A DNA stretch of 64,000 bases from Methylobacter sp. (GCF_030680395.1 NZ_JAUXVR010000044.1:206460-270459), one strand, 5' to 3'. Shown: positions 1-9,950, counted from the first letter of the stretch. Translations and numbers: made by a program. Notes: generated by a model from the sequence alone, not told the origin.

Positions 1-100
1 CAATTGCCGAGAACACGAAGCTTTGATTTCGTTTTCTATCATGGCGTTATGTTTTAAACAGAAAGCCTGTATATTTAATTAGTAATTTTCATTCTGTTTT

Positions 101-130
101 TTCTTCGTGCTCTTCGTGTCTTCGTGGTGA
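101..130. repeat. Dispersed CCACGAAG-type repeat upstream of hpr
   Basis: Within the first 169 bases, the segment ttcttcgtgc-tcttcgtgtc-ttcgtggtga is an internally repetitive copy (minus orientation) of a CCACGAAGACACGAAG-like element. A related fragment lies near positions 8-20, and two more copies form an inverted pair at 20266-20393. It is probably a non-coding dispersed repeat. It could still sit in the leader of the downstream reductase gene; no clear promoter hexamers were found here. Confidence 0.5.
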
Positions 131-169
131 TATATCTTAATCCACCACACGCCAACGTGAGGATAACCC

Positions 170-1141
170 ATGAGCAAACCCAAAGTCTTTGTTACCCGCA
201 AATGGCCTGCCTCAGTCGAAGCCAAACTCAAAGCTCTTTACGATGTAACGCTAAACGAAGATGACCGGCCGTTAACAGCAGACGAATTCAAATCCGCGCT
301 GCAAAATTACGATGCCGTTTGTCCCACCGTTTGCGATTCATTTCCTGCCGATGTTATCAACGTCGACAACAAACGCTGCAAAATTCTGGGCAACTTCGGG
401 GTAGGCTACAACCATATCGACATCAACGCCGCCAAAGCGCAAGGTTTGGTTGTGAGCAACACACCCGGCGTGTTGACGCACAGCACTGCCGATATTGCGA
501 TGACCTTATTGTTAATGTCCGCACGTCGGGGCGCAGAAGGCGACCGTCTGGTACGTGCCAAACAATGGCAAGGCTGGTGCCCGACGCACATGCTGAGCAG
601 CGATGTAACCGGCGCAACCCTGGGTCTGATCGGCTTCGGTCGTATCGCGCAAGCCATGGCAAGAAAAGCCCATCACGGCTTCGGCATGAAAATCGTCTAT
701 TTCAAACCCAGTCCGGCCGACGAATATGTCACCGACGACCTTAACGCGACCCGATGCGAGTCCATAGAAGAGCTGCTGCAAGTAGCCGACTACGTGTCGT
801 TGCACTGCCCCGGCGGCGAGGCAACCCGGCATTTAATCAATGCCGACATGCTCAACCTGATGAAACCGTCCGCGCACTTAATCAATACCGCCCGAGGCGA
901 CGTGGTTGACAGCGACGCGCTGATTGAAGCGCTCAAAAACAAACGGATTGCCGGAGCAGGCCTTGATGTTTATGAAGGGGAACCTAATGTCCACGAAGGC
1001 TTCCTGACCCTGGATAATGTATCGCTACTGCCGCATTTAGGCAGCGCCACCTTAGGGACACGCACAGCCATGGGTGAAAAAGTGTTAGCCAACCTGGCCG
1101 CATTCTTTGCCGGGGATCATCTCCCTGATCGGGTTGTTTAA
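170..1141 (+). CDS. hprA: Hydroxypyruvate reductase / D-2-hydroxyacid dehydrogenase
   Basis: A 323-residue NAD(P)H-dependent D-2-hydroxyacid dehydrogenase. The Rossmann fold carries GFGRIA at residues 155-160, and the family's catalytic triad is visible as Arg242 (NTARGD), Glu269 (DVYEGEP) and His289 (LLPHLGS). In the serine cycle such an enzyme reduces hydroxypyruvate to D-glycerate in the cytoplasm, which the glycerate kinase at 7246 can phosphorylate. The start is supported by GAGGA about seven bases upstream of ATG. Sequence alone does not separate hydroxypyruvate from glyoxylate reductase activity; the serine-cycle neighbours favour hydroxypyruvate. The gene is full length for the family and stands alone, with 476 bases before the next gene. 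Confidence 0.85.
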   Translation: MSKPKVFVTRKWPASVEAKLKALYDVTLNEDDRPLTADEFKSALQNYDAVCPTVCDSFPADVINVDNKRCKILGNFGVGYNHIDINAAKAQGLVVSNTPGVLTHSTADIAMTLLLMSARRGAEGDRLVRAKQWQGWCPTHMLSSDVTGATLGLIGFGRIAQAMARKAHHGFGMKIVYFKPSPADEYVTDDLNATRCESIEELLQVADYVSLHCPGGEATRHLINADMLNLMKPSAHLINTARGDVVDSDALIEALKNKRIAGAGLDVYEGEPNVHEGFLTLDNVSLLPHLGSATLGTRTAMGEKVLANLAAFFAGDHLPDRVV

Positions 1142-1617
1142 GAACCGAGGTTATTAAGAACGAATTAATATCGGGTTGCAAACCGCATGTAATCCGATAA
1201 ATTCAAACGTTACCTGTACGAAGAAAATACCCATACTTAAATACAATGAGTTTGAGAGAAAATCAGAACAATTTGCTCAACAAGTAAAAATCTATAACGT
1301 AAATGTCAACCAATCTGGCGTATGGTTATTTCTAGCCACGCTTGGCTGTTGAAGCATAAATGATCATGGGATGCAAAGAGCTGCGATGCTTTGTACCTTC
1401 ATGATTTTTCGCATCAGCTTTTTACTGGTATTGCCAGCTGACTATCTTTCATGTCTATTCTTAGGTGCCGGCATCGCATATTGGATGGGTTATTTTGCCT
1501 AACAAGGCTATAAAAAGCCTATACGTTGCGTGTGTGCCTTAGTTAAGTTTATATTGAAAGGGCACGCATAGCGTACACTACATCACTACCTCTATTAATA
1601 GATCCTTACGCAATCCT
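1142..1617. other. Intergenic gap with a possible tiny membrane ORF
   Basis: A 476-base gap between hpr and the RRM gene. It contains a possible 38-codon ORF on the plus strand (1386-1502) that would encode a very hydrophobic peptide ending in YWMGYFA. It lacks a convincing ribosome binding site, so I would not call it a gene without expression or conservation data. A weak CAAAG/CTTTG hairpin lies near 1372-1395. No tRNA or recognised riboswitch was seen. Confidence 0.3.
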
Positions 1618-1878
1618 ATGAAACTACTGATACGCAATCTAGCCCGCACCACAACAGAAGCAGAGCTTCGGGCTATGTTCGAAGCCCACGGCACAGTGCA
1701 GTCCTGCACCCTGGTAATGGATAACGAAACCGGCGACAGCAAGGGTTTTGGCTTTGTTGAGATGCCCAAGCAAGGCGAGGCCAAGACGGCAATGAATATC
1801 CTCAACGACAAAGATGTCGCGGGTAACAAAATCCGCGTTAAAAAGGCCGAATCGAAACAGGACAAGGGGAAAACATAA
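1618..1878 (+). CDS. Small RRM-type RNA-binding protein
   Basis: An 86-residue single RNA recognition motif protein. RNP2 is LLIRNL at residues 3-8 and RNP1 is KGFGFVEM at residues 42-49, with the aromatic residues that stack on RNA bases. A short basic tail (about residues 72-86) follows. Small RRM proteins of this kind in cyanobacteria and proteobacteria are cytoplasmic single-stranded RNA binders, often linked to cold or stress responses; that role is family knowledge and is not shown here. The gene is monocistronic, with its own terminator hairpin just downstream. The start is the first ATG of the conserved domain, and little room remains for an N-terminal extension. Confidence 0.88.
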   Translation: MKLLIRNLARTTTEAELRAMFEAHGTVQSCTLVMDNETGDSKGFGFVEMPKQGEAKTAMNILNDKDVAGNKIRVKKAESKQDKGKT

Positions 1879-1896
1879 TTTGAATAATGGGTTTCC

Positions 1897-1927
1897 CGGT
1901 AGCCTGGAATGCTACCGCCTGTTTTTT
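1897..1927 (+). terminator. Rho-independent terminator after the RRM gene
   Basis: CGGTAGC (1897-1903) pairs perfectly with GCTACCG (1911-1917) across a seven-base loop, followed by CCTG and six T residues. It lies 19 bases after the RRM stop codon. Confidence 0.8.
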
Positions 1928-2028
1928 CCGCTCATGAAAAGGGTATGCGCAACCTACCCTGCATGACTTCGTTCATGCTGACAGATAACCTTTCAATTCT
2001 GACAAGATTGTAATCTGCTTGTCATACT

Positions 2029-2065
2029 GCATGTTTGGAATGGACTGTTAACATTCCAAACATGC
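2029..2065. repeat. Perfect 14-bp inverted repeat, nine-base loop
   Basis: GCATGTTTGGAATG (2029-2042) is exactly reverse-complementary to CATTCCAAACATGC (2052-2065). No T-run follows, so it is not a typical terminator. It lies immediately before the small membrane protein gene, and a candidate ATG (2062) for that gene is inside the right arm, so it could act as an operator or as a hairpin limiting translation. A mobile-element end is also possible. Confidence 0.75.
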
Positions 2066-2098
2066 AACGACTCATCCATCCGACACTCCTCCCTTACC

Positions 2099-2362
2099 TT
2101 GTTGAGCCTTTCGCTCACCGGTTGCGCCCGTTTTGAGGATCATCCGCTAACTTCAGTCAATATTGTTGCGTTGCCGGGCGCGATCATCGGTATCGGCGTG
2201 GCGGCTTTAGGGCTTTTACCCTTGGCTTACGACATCGGCGCCGAATCGGACATGCTGAAACCATTGGCTATTGCGGCGATTGGAGCGCTGATGCTTTCCG
2301 TGTTATTGTCCCTGATAGCCACACCCAGGGTTTATTTTGTGATGCGAACATTCAAAAAATAA
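2099..2362 (+). CDS. Small membrane protein, probable frameshifted lipoprotein
   Basis: I do not recognise the family. The open frame encodes 87 residues with two hydrophobic helices (about residues 24-45 and 53-73) and a basic C-terminal tail. The only start is TTG at 2099, with no clear ribosome binding site. Close to this start the protein reads LSLTGC, a good lipobox, but the preceding signal peptide is missing. An ATG at 2062 in another frame supplies a plausible hydrophobic n/h region, and skipping C2098 would join the two into a normal lipoprotein signal. The gene is therefore either a decayed or miscalled lipoprotein, or uses a weak internal start. Neighbours give no functional hint beyond the metal exporter downstream. 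Confidence 0.5.
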   Translation: MLSLSLTGCARFEDHPLTSVNIVALPGAIIGIGVAALGLLPLAYDIGAESDMLKPLAIAAIGALMLSVLLSLIATPRVYFVMRTFKK

Positions 2363-2522
2363 ACTAAAAGGGTCGGTACAAAGAATCCGCATGATCGACC
2401 GGGCGGATATTTAGACCTAACGTTATACGATACAAGCTTAGGACAAATCCAAGCGCAAAACGGGAAAAGGCTATGCCGTTCCAAGATCATCAGTTATTTT
2501 GTCGGACAAAGGTTTATAAGTA

Positions 2523-3512
2523 ATGGCACATCATCATAAACACGATCATTCTGCCGGACACCATCACGGTACCTTGAATACCGCGGGGAATAACCAAGGG
2601 CGTACTTTCATCTTCACCATATTGCTGAATCTGGCATTTGTAGTGATTGAGTTCGCCTATGGCTTCATCGCCAATTCCACGGCATTAATGGCCGATGCGG
2701 GACATAATGCATCCGACGTGCTCGGCCTGCTGTTGGCATGGGGCGCAGTTATGTTGGCGCGCAAGCAGCCCAGTCTACGTTACACCTACGGACTGCGCAG
2801 CACCTCCATTCTGGCGGCGCTCGCTAATGCCGCATTACTCTTGGTGGCATGCGGGGCGATTGCATTGGAAGCCGGCCACCGCTTTGCACAGCCACCCGAG
2901 GTCGCCAGTCTAACGGTATCGGGTATCGCGGCGATTGGGATAATCATCAATGGGCTGTCCGCGTGGCTGTTGAGGAAAGGCAGCAAGGATGATTTGAATA
3001 TTCGGGGCGCTTACCTGCATATGTTGGCGGATACCGCCGTATCGCTTGCCGTGGTAATAACCGGTCTGGCAATGTTTCATTTCGGCTGGTATTGGCTCGA
3101 CCCGGCCATCAGTTTAGCGATTGTGCTCGTGATCGTGATCGGCACATGGGGCTTGCTGCGCGATTCGCTACGCTTGGCCTTGAGTGCCGTGCCTGAGCGG
3201 ATAAATGCGCCTGCAATCGACATCTACCTGCGCCAATTGGACGGCGTAAGCGACATTCACGATTTGCATATTTGGGGCTTGAGCACCACCGAAACTGCGT
3301 TGACGGTTCATTTGGTCATGCCTGACGGCTACCCTGGCGATATATTTTTGGATGACATCGCACAAACACTGGAAGAACGCTACTCCATTCATCACAGCAC
3401 CTTGCAAATTGAACAAGGGACGACTCATCACGCATGCTCACTGGCCGCGCAACCGAGTCTCCACGGCAAGTCCAAGAATAACCACCATTCGTTGATTCGC
3501 CTCAATGACTAA
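2523..3512 (+). CDS. CDF-family divalent cation exporter (CzcD/ZitB-like)
   Basis: A 329-residue cation diffusion facilitator, normal length. The His-rich N-terminus (residues 3-15, with HHHKHDH and HHH clusters) is a cytoplasmic metal-binding loop typical of Zn/Co/Cd exporters. Six membrane segments span about residues 29-215. The transport-site residues are visible as H61-x3-D65 in TM2 and H166-x3-D170 in TM5, the arrangement usually linked to zinc. A C-terminal ferredoxin-like dimerisation domain follows (about 225-300). It would export zinc or a related ion from the cytoplasm by proton antiport. Its stop codon overlaps the convergent FetB gene by four bases, so the two genes share no terminator. 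Confidence 0.9.
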   Translation: MAHHHKHDHSAGHHHGTLNTAGNNQGRTFIFTILLNLAFVVIEFAYGFIANSTALMADAGHNASDVLGLLLAWGAVMLARKQPSLRYTYGLRSTSILAALANAALLLVACGAIALEAGHRFAQPPEVASLTVSGIAAIGIIINGLSAWLLRKGSKDDLNIRGAYLHMLADTAVSLAVVITGLAMFHFGWYWLDPAISLAIVLVIVIGTWGLLRDSLRLALSAVPERINAPAIDIYLRQLDGVSDIHDLHIWGLSTTETALTVHLVMPDGYPGDIFLDDIAQTLEERYSIHHSTLQIEQGTTHHACSLAAQPSLHGKSKNNHHSLIRLND

Positions 3513-4300
3513 GGCTTATCAATCACCTCATCCCTCAACACATCAAATGTATTGAAGGCGATATTGAGGCTGAGTTTCAAGTTAATGATGCAGGCGATAG
3601 TGGTACTGGTGAAAATACAGATCATGATAGCGATTTGATATTTCACCGCCAACCACGGTTCGCTGCCGCCCAGGATTTGGCCTGTCATCATGCCGGGCAA
3701 GGATACCAGACCCATGGTCGCCATACCGGCAATGGTCGGATTGAGCGCGGCTTTGACGGCATCGCGAAAATACGGACGCACCGCTTCCCAGCGTGTCGCC
3801 CCCAGCATTAGAAAGGTCGCATATTCGTTCTCGTTCTTGCGTAGCGTCGAATAAAAACGTTCTAACGCGATGACGTTTCCTTGCAGACAGTTGCCGAGAA
3901 TCATACCCGCCAAAGGTACGATGTAACGGGCGTCGTAAAAGTGAGTCGGCTGAATGACCAGAATCACCAGATAAGCGGTGGAGAACAGTATGCTGGATGC
4001 AATAGCCATAAAAGTAGCCAGTACGAAATAACGCGCTTTAAGTCCTGCGCGTCGCAGAATACTTAAATCCGCGACTAACAACATCACAAGTATCCATAAG
4101 CCGTTGAGCCAGGGATGGTTAAGATCGAACAGCATTTTCAGGTAGATCCCAACCAGTGCCAACTGGATACTCATGCGCAGGATGCTGATGCCGATATCCC
4201 GACTCAAGCGTAAACCAATCAGCCTGAGCATTATCCAGGGCAGCAAACAAAGGCCGTAGAGCAGCGCCATCCGCGGCAGCTCAATATCAAGTGTTTCCAT
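3509..4300 (-). CDS. fetB: FetB-type ABC transporter permease
   Basis: A 263-residue integral membrane protein with about seven hydrophobic segments. It matches the UPF0014/FetB family: conserved features include the RxxLRMxxQL-like stretch near residue 40 and the GATxWEA...ALNPTIAGMATMGLVSLPGMM region (about residues 155-195; quoted in part). In E. coli FetAB is reported to export iron and help peroxide resistance, so a similar role is inferred. Its start overlaps the end of the ATPase gene by 14 bases, consistent with a two-gene operon transcribed fetA-fetB. The gene is full length. Confidence 0.85.
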   Translation of the reverse strand: METLDIELPRMALLYGLCLLPWIMLRLIGLRLSRDIGISILRMSIQLALVGIYLKMLFDLNHPWLNGLWILVMLLVADLSILRRAGLKARYFVLATFMAIASSILFSTAYLVILVIQPTHFYDARYIVPLAGMILGNCLQGNVIALERFYSTLRKNENEYATFLMLGATRWEAVRPYFRDAVKAALNPTIAGMATMGLVSLPGMMTGQILGGSEPWLAVKYQIAIMICIFTSTTIACIINLKLSLNIAFNTFDVLRDEVIDKP

Positions 4301-4949
4301 TACCCTTTACCTGAGTCAATCGACCCGCTTCAAGTTCAAAAACAATGCCGCAACGCTCCAACCACTCAGGGTCGTGAGCCACCGAAAGAACAGTCAAATG
4401 CGGATCGGTGAAAACATCGAACACGACTTGCTTGCTTTCCGCGTCCAGAGCACTGGTTATCTCATCCAGCAGATACAGTTTTTTGCCCAATAACAGACCC
4501 CGAGCCAGTGCAATCCGCTGTTTTTCGCCTCCGGAAATCCGGTTGCTTTCCTGTCGCAAAATATCCGCAGGCAAGTGCAGCCGTTGCAATACATCAATAA
4601 GTTGCGCTTCCGTAGGCCGATGATTGCGATGCGTTTTGAATTGAAAAGGCAGCAGCAGCGCCTCCCGTACGCTTTCAGCACCCAGCATCGGTTCTTGTCC
4701 AATGTAAGCGGTACAGCTGCGAATCGCCTGAACGGATACCGGCGTCAGCGGCTGCTCCTGAAAGTAAACCGTACCTTGTTTTATAGAATGAAGTCCCAAC
4801 AGGGTTTTCAGGATACTGCTTTTACCGGAGCCGGATTTGCCGCTTAACACCGCTTTTTCTCCAAGGAAGAGCGTAAAGCTGATGTCGGATAGGATCGTTT
4901 TTTCGTGGACAATGACCGATACGTGGTCGAATCGAATGATAGGAGACAT
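4287..4949 (-). CDS. fetA: FetA-type ABC transporter ATP-binding protein
   Basis: A 220-residue ABC ATPase that would energise the adjacent FetB permease. Visible motifs are Walker A (GKSGSGKSS, about residue 37), the signature ISGGEKQR (about residue 138), Walker B (LYLLDEITSALD) and a switch His in SVAHD. The size fits stand-alone FetA/YbbL proteins. It starts the minus-strand pair and overlaps fetB by 14 bases, indicating translational coupling. Substrate (iron) is inferred from family and partner only; the nearby cation exporter makes metal homeostasis a plausible local theme. Confidence 0.85.
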   Translation of the reverse strand: MSPIIRFDHVSVIVHEKTILSDISFTLFLGEKAVLSGKSGSGKSSILKTLLGLHSIKQGTVYFQEQPLTPVSVQAIRSCTAYIGQEPMLGAESVREALLLPFQFKTHRNHRPTEAQLIDVLQRLHLPADILRQESNRISGGEKQRIALARGLLLGKKLYLLDEITSALDAESKQVVFDVFTDPHLTVLSVAHDPEWLERCGIVFELEAGRLTQVKGNGNT

Positions 4950-5069
4950 TAAAATTGTTCCATATTAAATCCCCATGACGAAACCACGAATAACACTGTA
5001 GGGGCTACTTTGTAGTCGCTCCTGCAAGCATAGGTATCTACCAGAGGAGCTTGGGCTAAACCGCCTTTT

Positions 5070-6050
5070 TTACCTCAACAAATGCTTAACCGCATCCCTT
5101 TCTTCTTTTAACTCAGTCTCGGTAATACGCATTCTTTGTCGACTGAAATCGTTAATCTCCAAGCCTCTTACAACATTAACCTCGCCATCAACTACCGTTA
5201 CCGGGAAAGAGTAAACCAACCCCGATTCAATGCCGTAATTGCCGTCCGATAACACAGCCATGCTTACCCAGTCGCCTGGTTCGGTACCCAAAGCCCAGGT
5301 TTTCATCTGGCCTATCGCCGCATTTGCAGCCGATGCGGCGCTGGATTGCCCTCTGGCTTTAATGATTTCCGCTCCCCGCTGCTGAACGATGGGAATAAAT
5401 TCATTAACGTACCAACCCTTATCAACCAAAGACAAGGCATCCTGTCCTTTGACCTTGGCATGATAGATGTCCGGGTACTGCGTAGTCGAATGATTACCCC
5501 AAACAGTCATATTTTTTACATCAACCGGCAAAACGCCGCATTTTTCAGCCAATTGGCTTAACGCCCGATTATGATCCAACCGTGTCATTGCAGAAAAATT
5601 CTCCGGCCTTAAATCCGGCGCATTGCTCAAGGCAATCAGGGCATTGGTGTTGGCAGGGTTACCCGTTACCAAGATTTTTACCTTTCTGCTTGCGACGTCA
5701 TTCAAGGCCTTGCCTTGAACCGCAAAAATCTCTGCGTTCACCTCCAACAAATCCTTGCGCTCCATGCCCGGTCCTCTTGGCCGCGCGCCAACCAAAAATG
5801 CATAGTCAACATTCTTAAAGGCCACGTTGGGATCGTCTGTGACTTCAATGCGATGCAGCAGGGGGAAAGCGCAATCCTTTAACTCCATGACCACGCCTTG
5901 CAAGGCGCTCATTGCAGGGGTTATTTCAAGTAAATGCAATACGATCGGCTGGTCGGCCCCGAGCAGCGCACCGGCGGCCAATCGAAACAGCAAAGAATAA
6001 CTGATTTGGCCTGCGGCGCCTGTTACAGCGATGTGAACGGGTGTTTTCAT
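5070..6050 (-). CDS. mdh: Malate dehydrogenase
   Basis: A 326-residue malate dehydrogenase of the cytosolic-type (group with GAAGQISY) family, interconverting malate and oxaloacetate with NAD(H). The nucleotide-binding loop TGAAGQI is at residues 10-16. The active-site signature TRLDHNRA (about residue 156) and the catalytic His in WGNHS (about residue 189) are present, as are the substrate arginines in ARPRG. In a serine-cycle methanotroph this step lies between PEP carboxylation and malyl-CoA formation. It is divergent from the mtdA gene cluster, with 306 bases between them that may hold both promoters. No terminator was recognised downstream. Confidence 0.92.
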   Translation of the reverse strand: MKTPVHIAVTGAAGQISYSLLFRLAAGALLGADQPIVLHLLEITPAMSALQGVVMELKDCAFPLLHRIEVTDDPNVAFKNVDYAFLVGARPRGPGMERKDLLEVNAEIFAVQGKALNDVASRKVKILVTGNPANTNALIALSNAPDLRPENFSAMTRLDHNRALSQLAEKCGVLPVDVKNMTVWGNHSTTQYPDIYHAKVKGQDALSLVDKGWYVNEFIPIVQQRGAEIIKARGQSSAASAANAAIGQMKTWALGTEPGDWVSMAVLSDGNYGIESGLVYSFPVTVVDGEVNVVRGLEINDFSRQRMRITETELKEERDAVKHLLR

Positions 6051-6356
6051 CTATTTTTCCTTTAATTTTATATTTTTTCCTAAGCTTGTTTCGATAAAGC
6101 TACCAAAATACCCGGAAAATATTACAACCAAATCCATTCCCGACAACGCACAACAACCACAGCATAAATCCATTTTTACAGATAATAACGAAGATAAGCC
6201 TCTACAAGCAAGCATATCAAAAAAACATACTCCAGATTCAAGCCGCACCCAAACAGGAAGCAGGCTAAATAAGGCACTGTTGAGTTTATTGAGTATAATA
6301 TGCCGGTTTAATAATCGTATTCATGCATACTAGCCAAACCCACTACGAGTAAGTTA
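6051..6356. promoter_or_regulatory. Divergent mdh / mtdA intergenic region
   Basis: About 306 bases between the divergent mdh and mtdA starts. On the plus strand a perfect -10-like TATAAT sits at 6294-6299, about 60 bases before the mtdA ATG; no good -35 hexamer is seen at the proper spacing, so activator dependence is possible. The ribosome binding site of mtdA is weak (GAGTAAG). No coding sequence in this gap looks real. Confidence 0.45.
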
Positions 6357-7214
6357 ATGAAAAAACTGCTATTCCAATTCGATACAGACACTCACCCTTC
6401 AGTTTTCGATACTGTTGTAGCCTATGACGGCGGTGCAGATCATGTCATCGGACACGGAGGACTGACACCTGAAAATATCACGGCTCTGGTAGAAGGCACG
6501 ATGTTTACCCGTGCGCCCAAAGACAAGAAAAATACCGCCATTTTTGTTGGCGGCAGTGACATGATCGCTGGTCAGGCATTATTTGTTGCCGTGCAAAAAC
6601 ACTTTTTTCCAGGCTTTCAGGTCTCAGTCATGCTCGACAGTAACGGCAGCAATACCACAGCCGCCGCCGCTGTTGCAAAACTTGCATCCAGCGGCACACT
6701 GGCCGGTAAAAAAGCGGTAGTACTGGCCGGTACCGGCCCGGTAGGACAACGTGCGGCGGCGATGCTGGCAAAGGAAGGCGCAGAGGTATCATTAACAGCC
6801 CGTAAAATGGAACGTGCCGTTCAAGCCTGCGACAACATGAAAGCACGCTTTGGCGTCAACCTGACCCCTATTGAAGCATTCGATAACGATGCCCGCGCCA
6901 AGGCCATTGAACACGCAAACATCGTTTTTGCTACCGGCGCGGCAGGAGTAGAGCTGCTCTCGGCCGATCAATGGCAACATAATCCCCATATCGAAATGAT
7001 GGCCGATGCCAACGCTACACCTCCGCTAGGCATCGGCGGAACAGATGTAATGGACAAAGGCAACCTGCGCAACGGCAAAATCATCTGGGGCGCTATCGGT
7101 TTCGGATCGTTAAAACTGGCATTACACCGCGCCTGTATCGCAAAACTATTTGAAGACAACAAGCAGGTTTTCGATGCCGAAAATATCTTCGCGCTGGCTA
7201 AGGAAATGGCATAA
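6357..7214 (+). CDS. mtdA: NADP-dependent methylene-H4MPT/H4F dehydrogenase
   Basis: A 285-residue MtdA, the methylotroph-specific dehydrogenase that interconverts methylene- and methenyl-tetrahydrofolate or -tetrahydromethanopterin with NADP(H). The N-terminus (KLLFQFDTD, then a DGGADHVIGHGG loop at about residues 25-36) and the Rossmann segment LAGTGPVGQRAA (about residues 123-134) are characteristic. It directs C1 units between oxidation and the serine cycle in the cytoplasm. It opens the plus-strand run mtdA - glycerate kinase - glyA - fhs, with 31 bases to the next gene. Presence of mtdA is the strongest single sign that the host is a methylotroph. Confidence 0.95.
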   Translation: MKKLLFQFDTDTHPSVFDTVVAYDGGADHVIGHGGLTPENITALVEGTMFTRAPKDKKNTAIFVGGSDMIAGQALFVAVQKHFFPGFQVSVMLDSNGSNTTAAAAVAKLASSGTLAGKKAVVLAGTGPVGQRAAAMLAKEGAEVSLTARKMERAVQACDNMKARFGVNLTPIEAFDNDARAKAIEHANIVFATGAAGVELLSADQWQHNPHIEMMADANATPPLGIGGTDVMDKGNLRNGKIIWGAIGFGSLKLALHRACIAKLFEDNKQVFDAENIFALAKEMA

Positions 7215-7245
7215 ACAGCCTCCATTACCTTCAATATAACCTGAC

Positions 7246-8571
7246 ATGAGCCCTTTAACAGATCAAGCCGACTCGGCATCGATAAGGCAAGACGCCTTCA
7301 GCGTTTTTCAGGCAGGCATAGCGGCGGCCGATCCTTATCAGGCGGTTAAACGCCACCTTGTCCCGAAGCTGTTTGGCTCTTGCTCAAAAGTCCATCTTAT
7401 CGCGTTCGGCAAGGCAGCTTGCGCAATGGCGCAGGCCGCTTCGGAAATCATTCCTCCCGGGATGCTGGCGGGAAGAGGCATAGCCGTTACCAATTACGAG
7501 AATGTAACCGGCATCGATAATGTTGACGTGATCGGCGCATCGCATCCGTTGCCCGATGCGGCCGGGCTTAACGCCGCGAAGATCATTGCCGAGCGAGTGC
7601 ATAATGCTCAACAGAATGAACTGGTACTGGTACTGGTGAGCGGCGGCGGCTCGGCGCTGATCCCCTACCCCGCCGATCAAATTACCTTGCAGGAAAAGAT
7701 TGCCACCACCGATCTGCTGTTGGCCTCCGGCGCGACCATCAACCAAATTAACTGTGTACGCAAACATTTGTCGCGACTAAAAGGCGGCGGCCTGGCCCGA
7801 CTGGCTGCACCCGCCCGTTTGCATGCATTGATTTTGTCCGATGTATTGGGCGATGATCTAAGCGCCATTGCCAGCGGCCCCACCGTCGCTGACCCCACTA
7901 CTTATGCCGACGCCATTGAGATTTTGAAAGCCAAGGGCGTTTGGGATCAGGTGCCTATCAATGTCCGGGGGCATCTGGAACAAGGTAAGCTGGGCAATAT
8001 TGCAGAAACACCCAAGCCGGGCGATGATGCGTTTAAAAATACCGGACATACCCTGATCGGCAGCAACAGCATCAGCGTCAACGCAATGCTGCAAGCGGCT
8101 AATAATCTGGGCTACGAGACAAAACTGTACAGCGATCATTTATGCGGCGAGGCCAGAGCAGAAGCTGAAAAACTGGTTATTCACGCCAAAGCGCTTACCG
8201 TAAGCCAACCCATAGCCCTGCTGGCGGGCGGCGAAACCACGGTTACACTAAAAGGAAATGGACGCGGCGGCCGCAATCAGGAAATGGCACTGGCTTTTGC
8301 TATTGCCGCAGAACAACAAGGCCTAACCGGCAACTGGGCATTCCTGAGCGGAGGCACCGACGGCCGCGACGGTCCCACCGATGCGGCAGGCGGTGTCGTC
8401 GACCGAAACACGATACAACGCATGACTCAAGCAGGCCTAAATCCGATTGAGCTACTTGAAAATAACGATTCGTACACCGCTTTAAAAGCGTCTGACGACT
8501 TAGTGAATACCGGCGCGACAGGCACCAATGTCGCCGATCTGCAAATAGTGCTGATCCAGCCCGCACCTTAA
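7246..8571 (+). CDS. Glycerate 2-kinase (MOFRL family)
   Basis: A 441-residue kinase of the MOFRL/GckA family that phosphorylates D-glycerate to 2-phosphoglycerate, the serine-cycle step after hydroxypyruvate reductase. The N-terminal domain contains [10 protein letters not shown] (about residue 52) and [13 protein letters not shown] (about residue 132). The C-terminal MOFRL domain contains [22 protein letters not shown] (quoted in two parts: LLAGGETTV and GRGGRNQE, about residues 325-346) and [16 protein letters not shown]. Length and motifs are normal. It is placed between mtdA and glyA, only 28 bases before the latter, and is probably cotranscribed with both. The start ATG lacks an obvious Shine-Dalgarno sequence, perhaps read through from mtdA. 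Confidence 0.92.
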   Translation: MSPLTDQADSASIRQDAFSVFQAGIAAADPYQAVKRHLVPKLFGSCSKVHLIAFGKAACAMAQAASEIIPPGMLAGRGIAVTNYENVTGIDNVDVIGASHPLPDAAGLNAAKIIAERVHNAQQNELVLVLVSGGGSALIPYPADQITLQEKIATTDLLLASGATINQINCVRKHLSRLKGGGLARLAAPARLHALILSDVLGDDLSAIASGPTVADPTTYADAIEILKAKGVWDQVPINVRGHLEQGKLGNIAETPKPGDDAFKNTGHTLIGSNSISVNAMLQAANNLGYETKLYSDHLCGEARAEAEKLVIHAKALTVSQPIALLAGGETTVTLKGNGRGGRNQEMALAFAIAAEQQGLTGNWAFLSGGTDGRDGPTDAAGGVVDRNTIQRMTQAGLNPIELLENNDSYTALKASDDLVNTGATGTNVADLQIVLIQPAP

Positions 8572-8599
8572 ACAAGAAATATTAATCCAGGAGAACACC

Positions 8600-9853
8600 A
8601 TGTTTAAAAAATCAATGACCATCAAAGGCTTCGATGACGAATTATTCCAGGCAATGGAAGAAGAACGTCAACGCCAGGAAGATCATATCGAACTGATCGC
8701 CTCTGAAAACTATGCCAGCCCCCGGGTTATGGAAGCGCAAGGCTCGCAATTAACCAACAAATATGCCGAAGGCTACCCCGGCAAACGTTACTATGGCGGC
8801 TGCGAATTTGTCGACAAGGCCGAGCAATTGGCTATCGACCGCGCCAAAGCCTTGTTCGGCGCCGATTACGCCAACGTCCAACCGCATTCAGGCTCGCAAG
8901 CCAACATGGCGGTGTTCATGGCCCTGATTCAACCGGGCGACACCATCCTGGGCCTGAGCCTTGCCGATGGCGGCCATTTAACTCACGGCGCAAAACCCAA
9001 CTTCTCCGGTAAAATCTACCACGCCGTTCAGTACGGCTTGCATCCTGAAACCGGTGAAATCGATTATGCGCAAGTTGAAGCGCTGGCGCTGGAACACAAA
9101 CCTAAAGTGCTGGTTGCCGGATTTTCCGCCTACTCTCGTATCTGGGACTGGCAACGCTTCCGCGACATCGCCGATAAAGTGGGCGCGTACCTGTTTGTCG
9201 ACATGGCGCATGTCGCCGGTTTAGTTGCCGCAGGTTTATACCCCAACCCCGTGCCGATTGCAGACGTGGTCACCAGCACCACGCACAAATCATTGCGCGG
9301 CCCGCGCGGCGGTTTGATTTTGTGTAAAAGCAACCCGGAACTGGAGAAAAAATTCGACTCCAATATCTTCCCCGGCATTCAGGGCGGCCCGTTAATGCAT
9401 GTGATCGCCGCCAAAGCCGTTGCCTTTAAAGAAGCCATGCAGCCTGAATTCCGCGTTTATCAACAACAGGTTATCAAAAACGCCCAAGCCATGGCCGCAG
9501 TGTTTATGAAACGCGGTTTCGACGTAGTTTCCGGCGGCACCGACGATCATTTAATGCTGGTTTCCCTGATTGCCAAAGGCATCACCGGCAAAGCGGCCGA
9601 TGCGGCATTGAGCAAAGCGCACATCACCGTTAACAAAAACGCCGTGCCTAACGACCCGCAATCGCCGTTTGTGACCAGCGGCATTCGTGTCGGCACACCT
9701 GCGCCAACCACACGTGGCTTTAAAGAGGCGGAAATGATCGAAATCGCCAATATGATGTGCGATGTGATGGAGAATATGGAAGACGAAAACGTCATTGCAA
9801 CGGTACGTGACAAGGTCAGTAATCTTTGTGCGCGGTTTCCGGTTTATAGTTAA
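8600..9853 (+). CDS. glyA: Serine hydroxymethyltransferase
   Basis: A 417-residue PLP enzyme that condenses glycine with methylene-tetrahydrofolate to make serine, the C1 entry step of the serine cycle. The Schiff-base lysine is Lys230 in [18 protein letters not shown] (about residues 34-38) and the folate/PLP loop [10 protein letters not shown] (about residues 96-105) are intact. A strong AGGAGA Shine-Dalgarno sequence precedes the start. It lies within the C1 cluster, 28 bases after the glycerate kinase and 97 before fhs. Full length, no oddities. Confidence 0.97.
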   Translation: MFKKSMTIKGFDDELFQAMEEERQRQEDHIELIASENYASPRVMEAQGSQLTNKYAEGYPGKRYYGGCEFVDKAEQLAIDRAKALFGADYANVQPHSGSQANMAVFMALIQPGDTILGLSLADGGHLTHGAKPNFSGKIYHAVQYGLHPETGEIDYAQVEALALEHKPKVLVAGFSAYSRIWDWQRFRDIADKVGAYLFVDMAHVAGLVAAGLYPNPVPIADVVTSTTHKSLRGPRGGLILCKSNPELEKKFDSNIFPGIQGGPLMHVIAAKAVAFKEAMQPEFRVYQQQVIKNAQAMAAVFMKRGFDVVSGGTDDHLMLVSLIAKGITGKAADAALSKAHITVNKNAVPNDPQSPFVTSGIRVGTPAPTTRGFKEAEMIEIANMMCDVMENMEDENVIATVRDKVSNLCARFPVYS

Positions 9854-9950
9854 TGGGTAGGTCGGGTACCAAAAGTAGGCGCTTTACGGCTGCATTGCCC
9901 GACATTTCGGCTAAAAACCAAAATCAACCAACCTTTTTTAAAAACAAACA

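Noticed and set aside
6051..6248. 65-codon ORF upstream of mdh
   Set aside because: Cys-rich but without a family or ribosome binding site, and it occupies the expected mdh promoter region.
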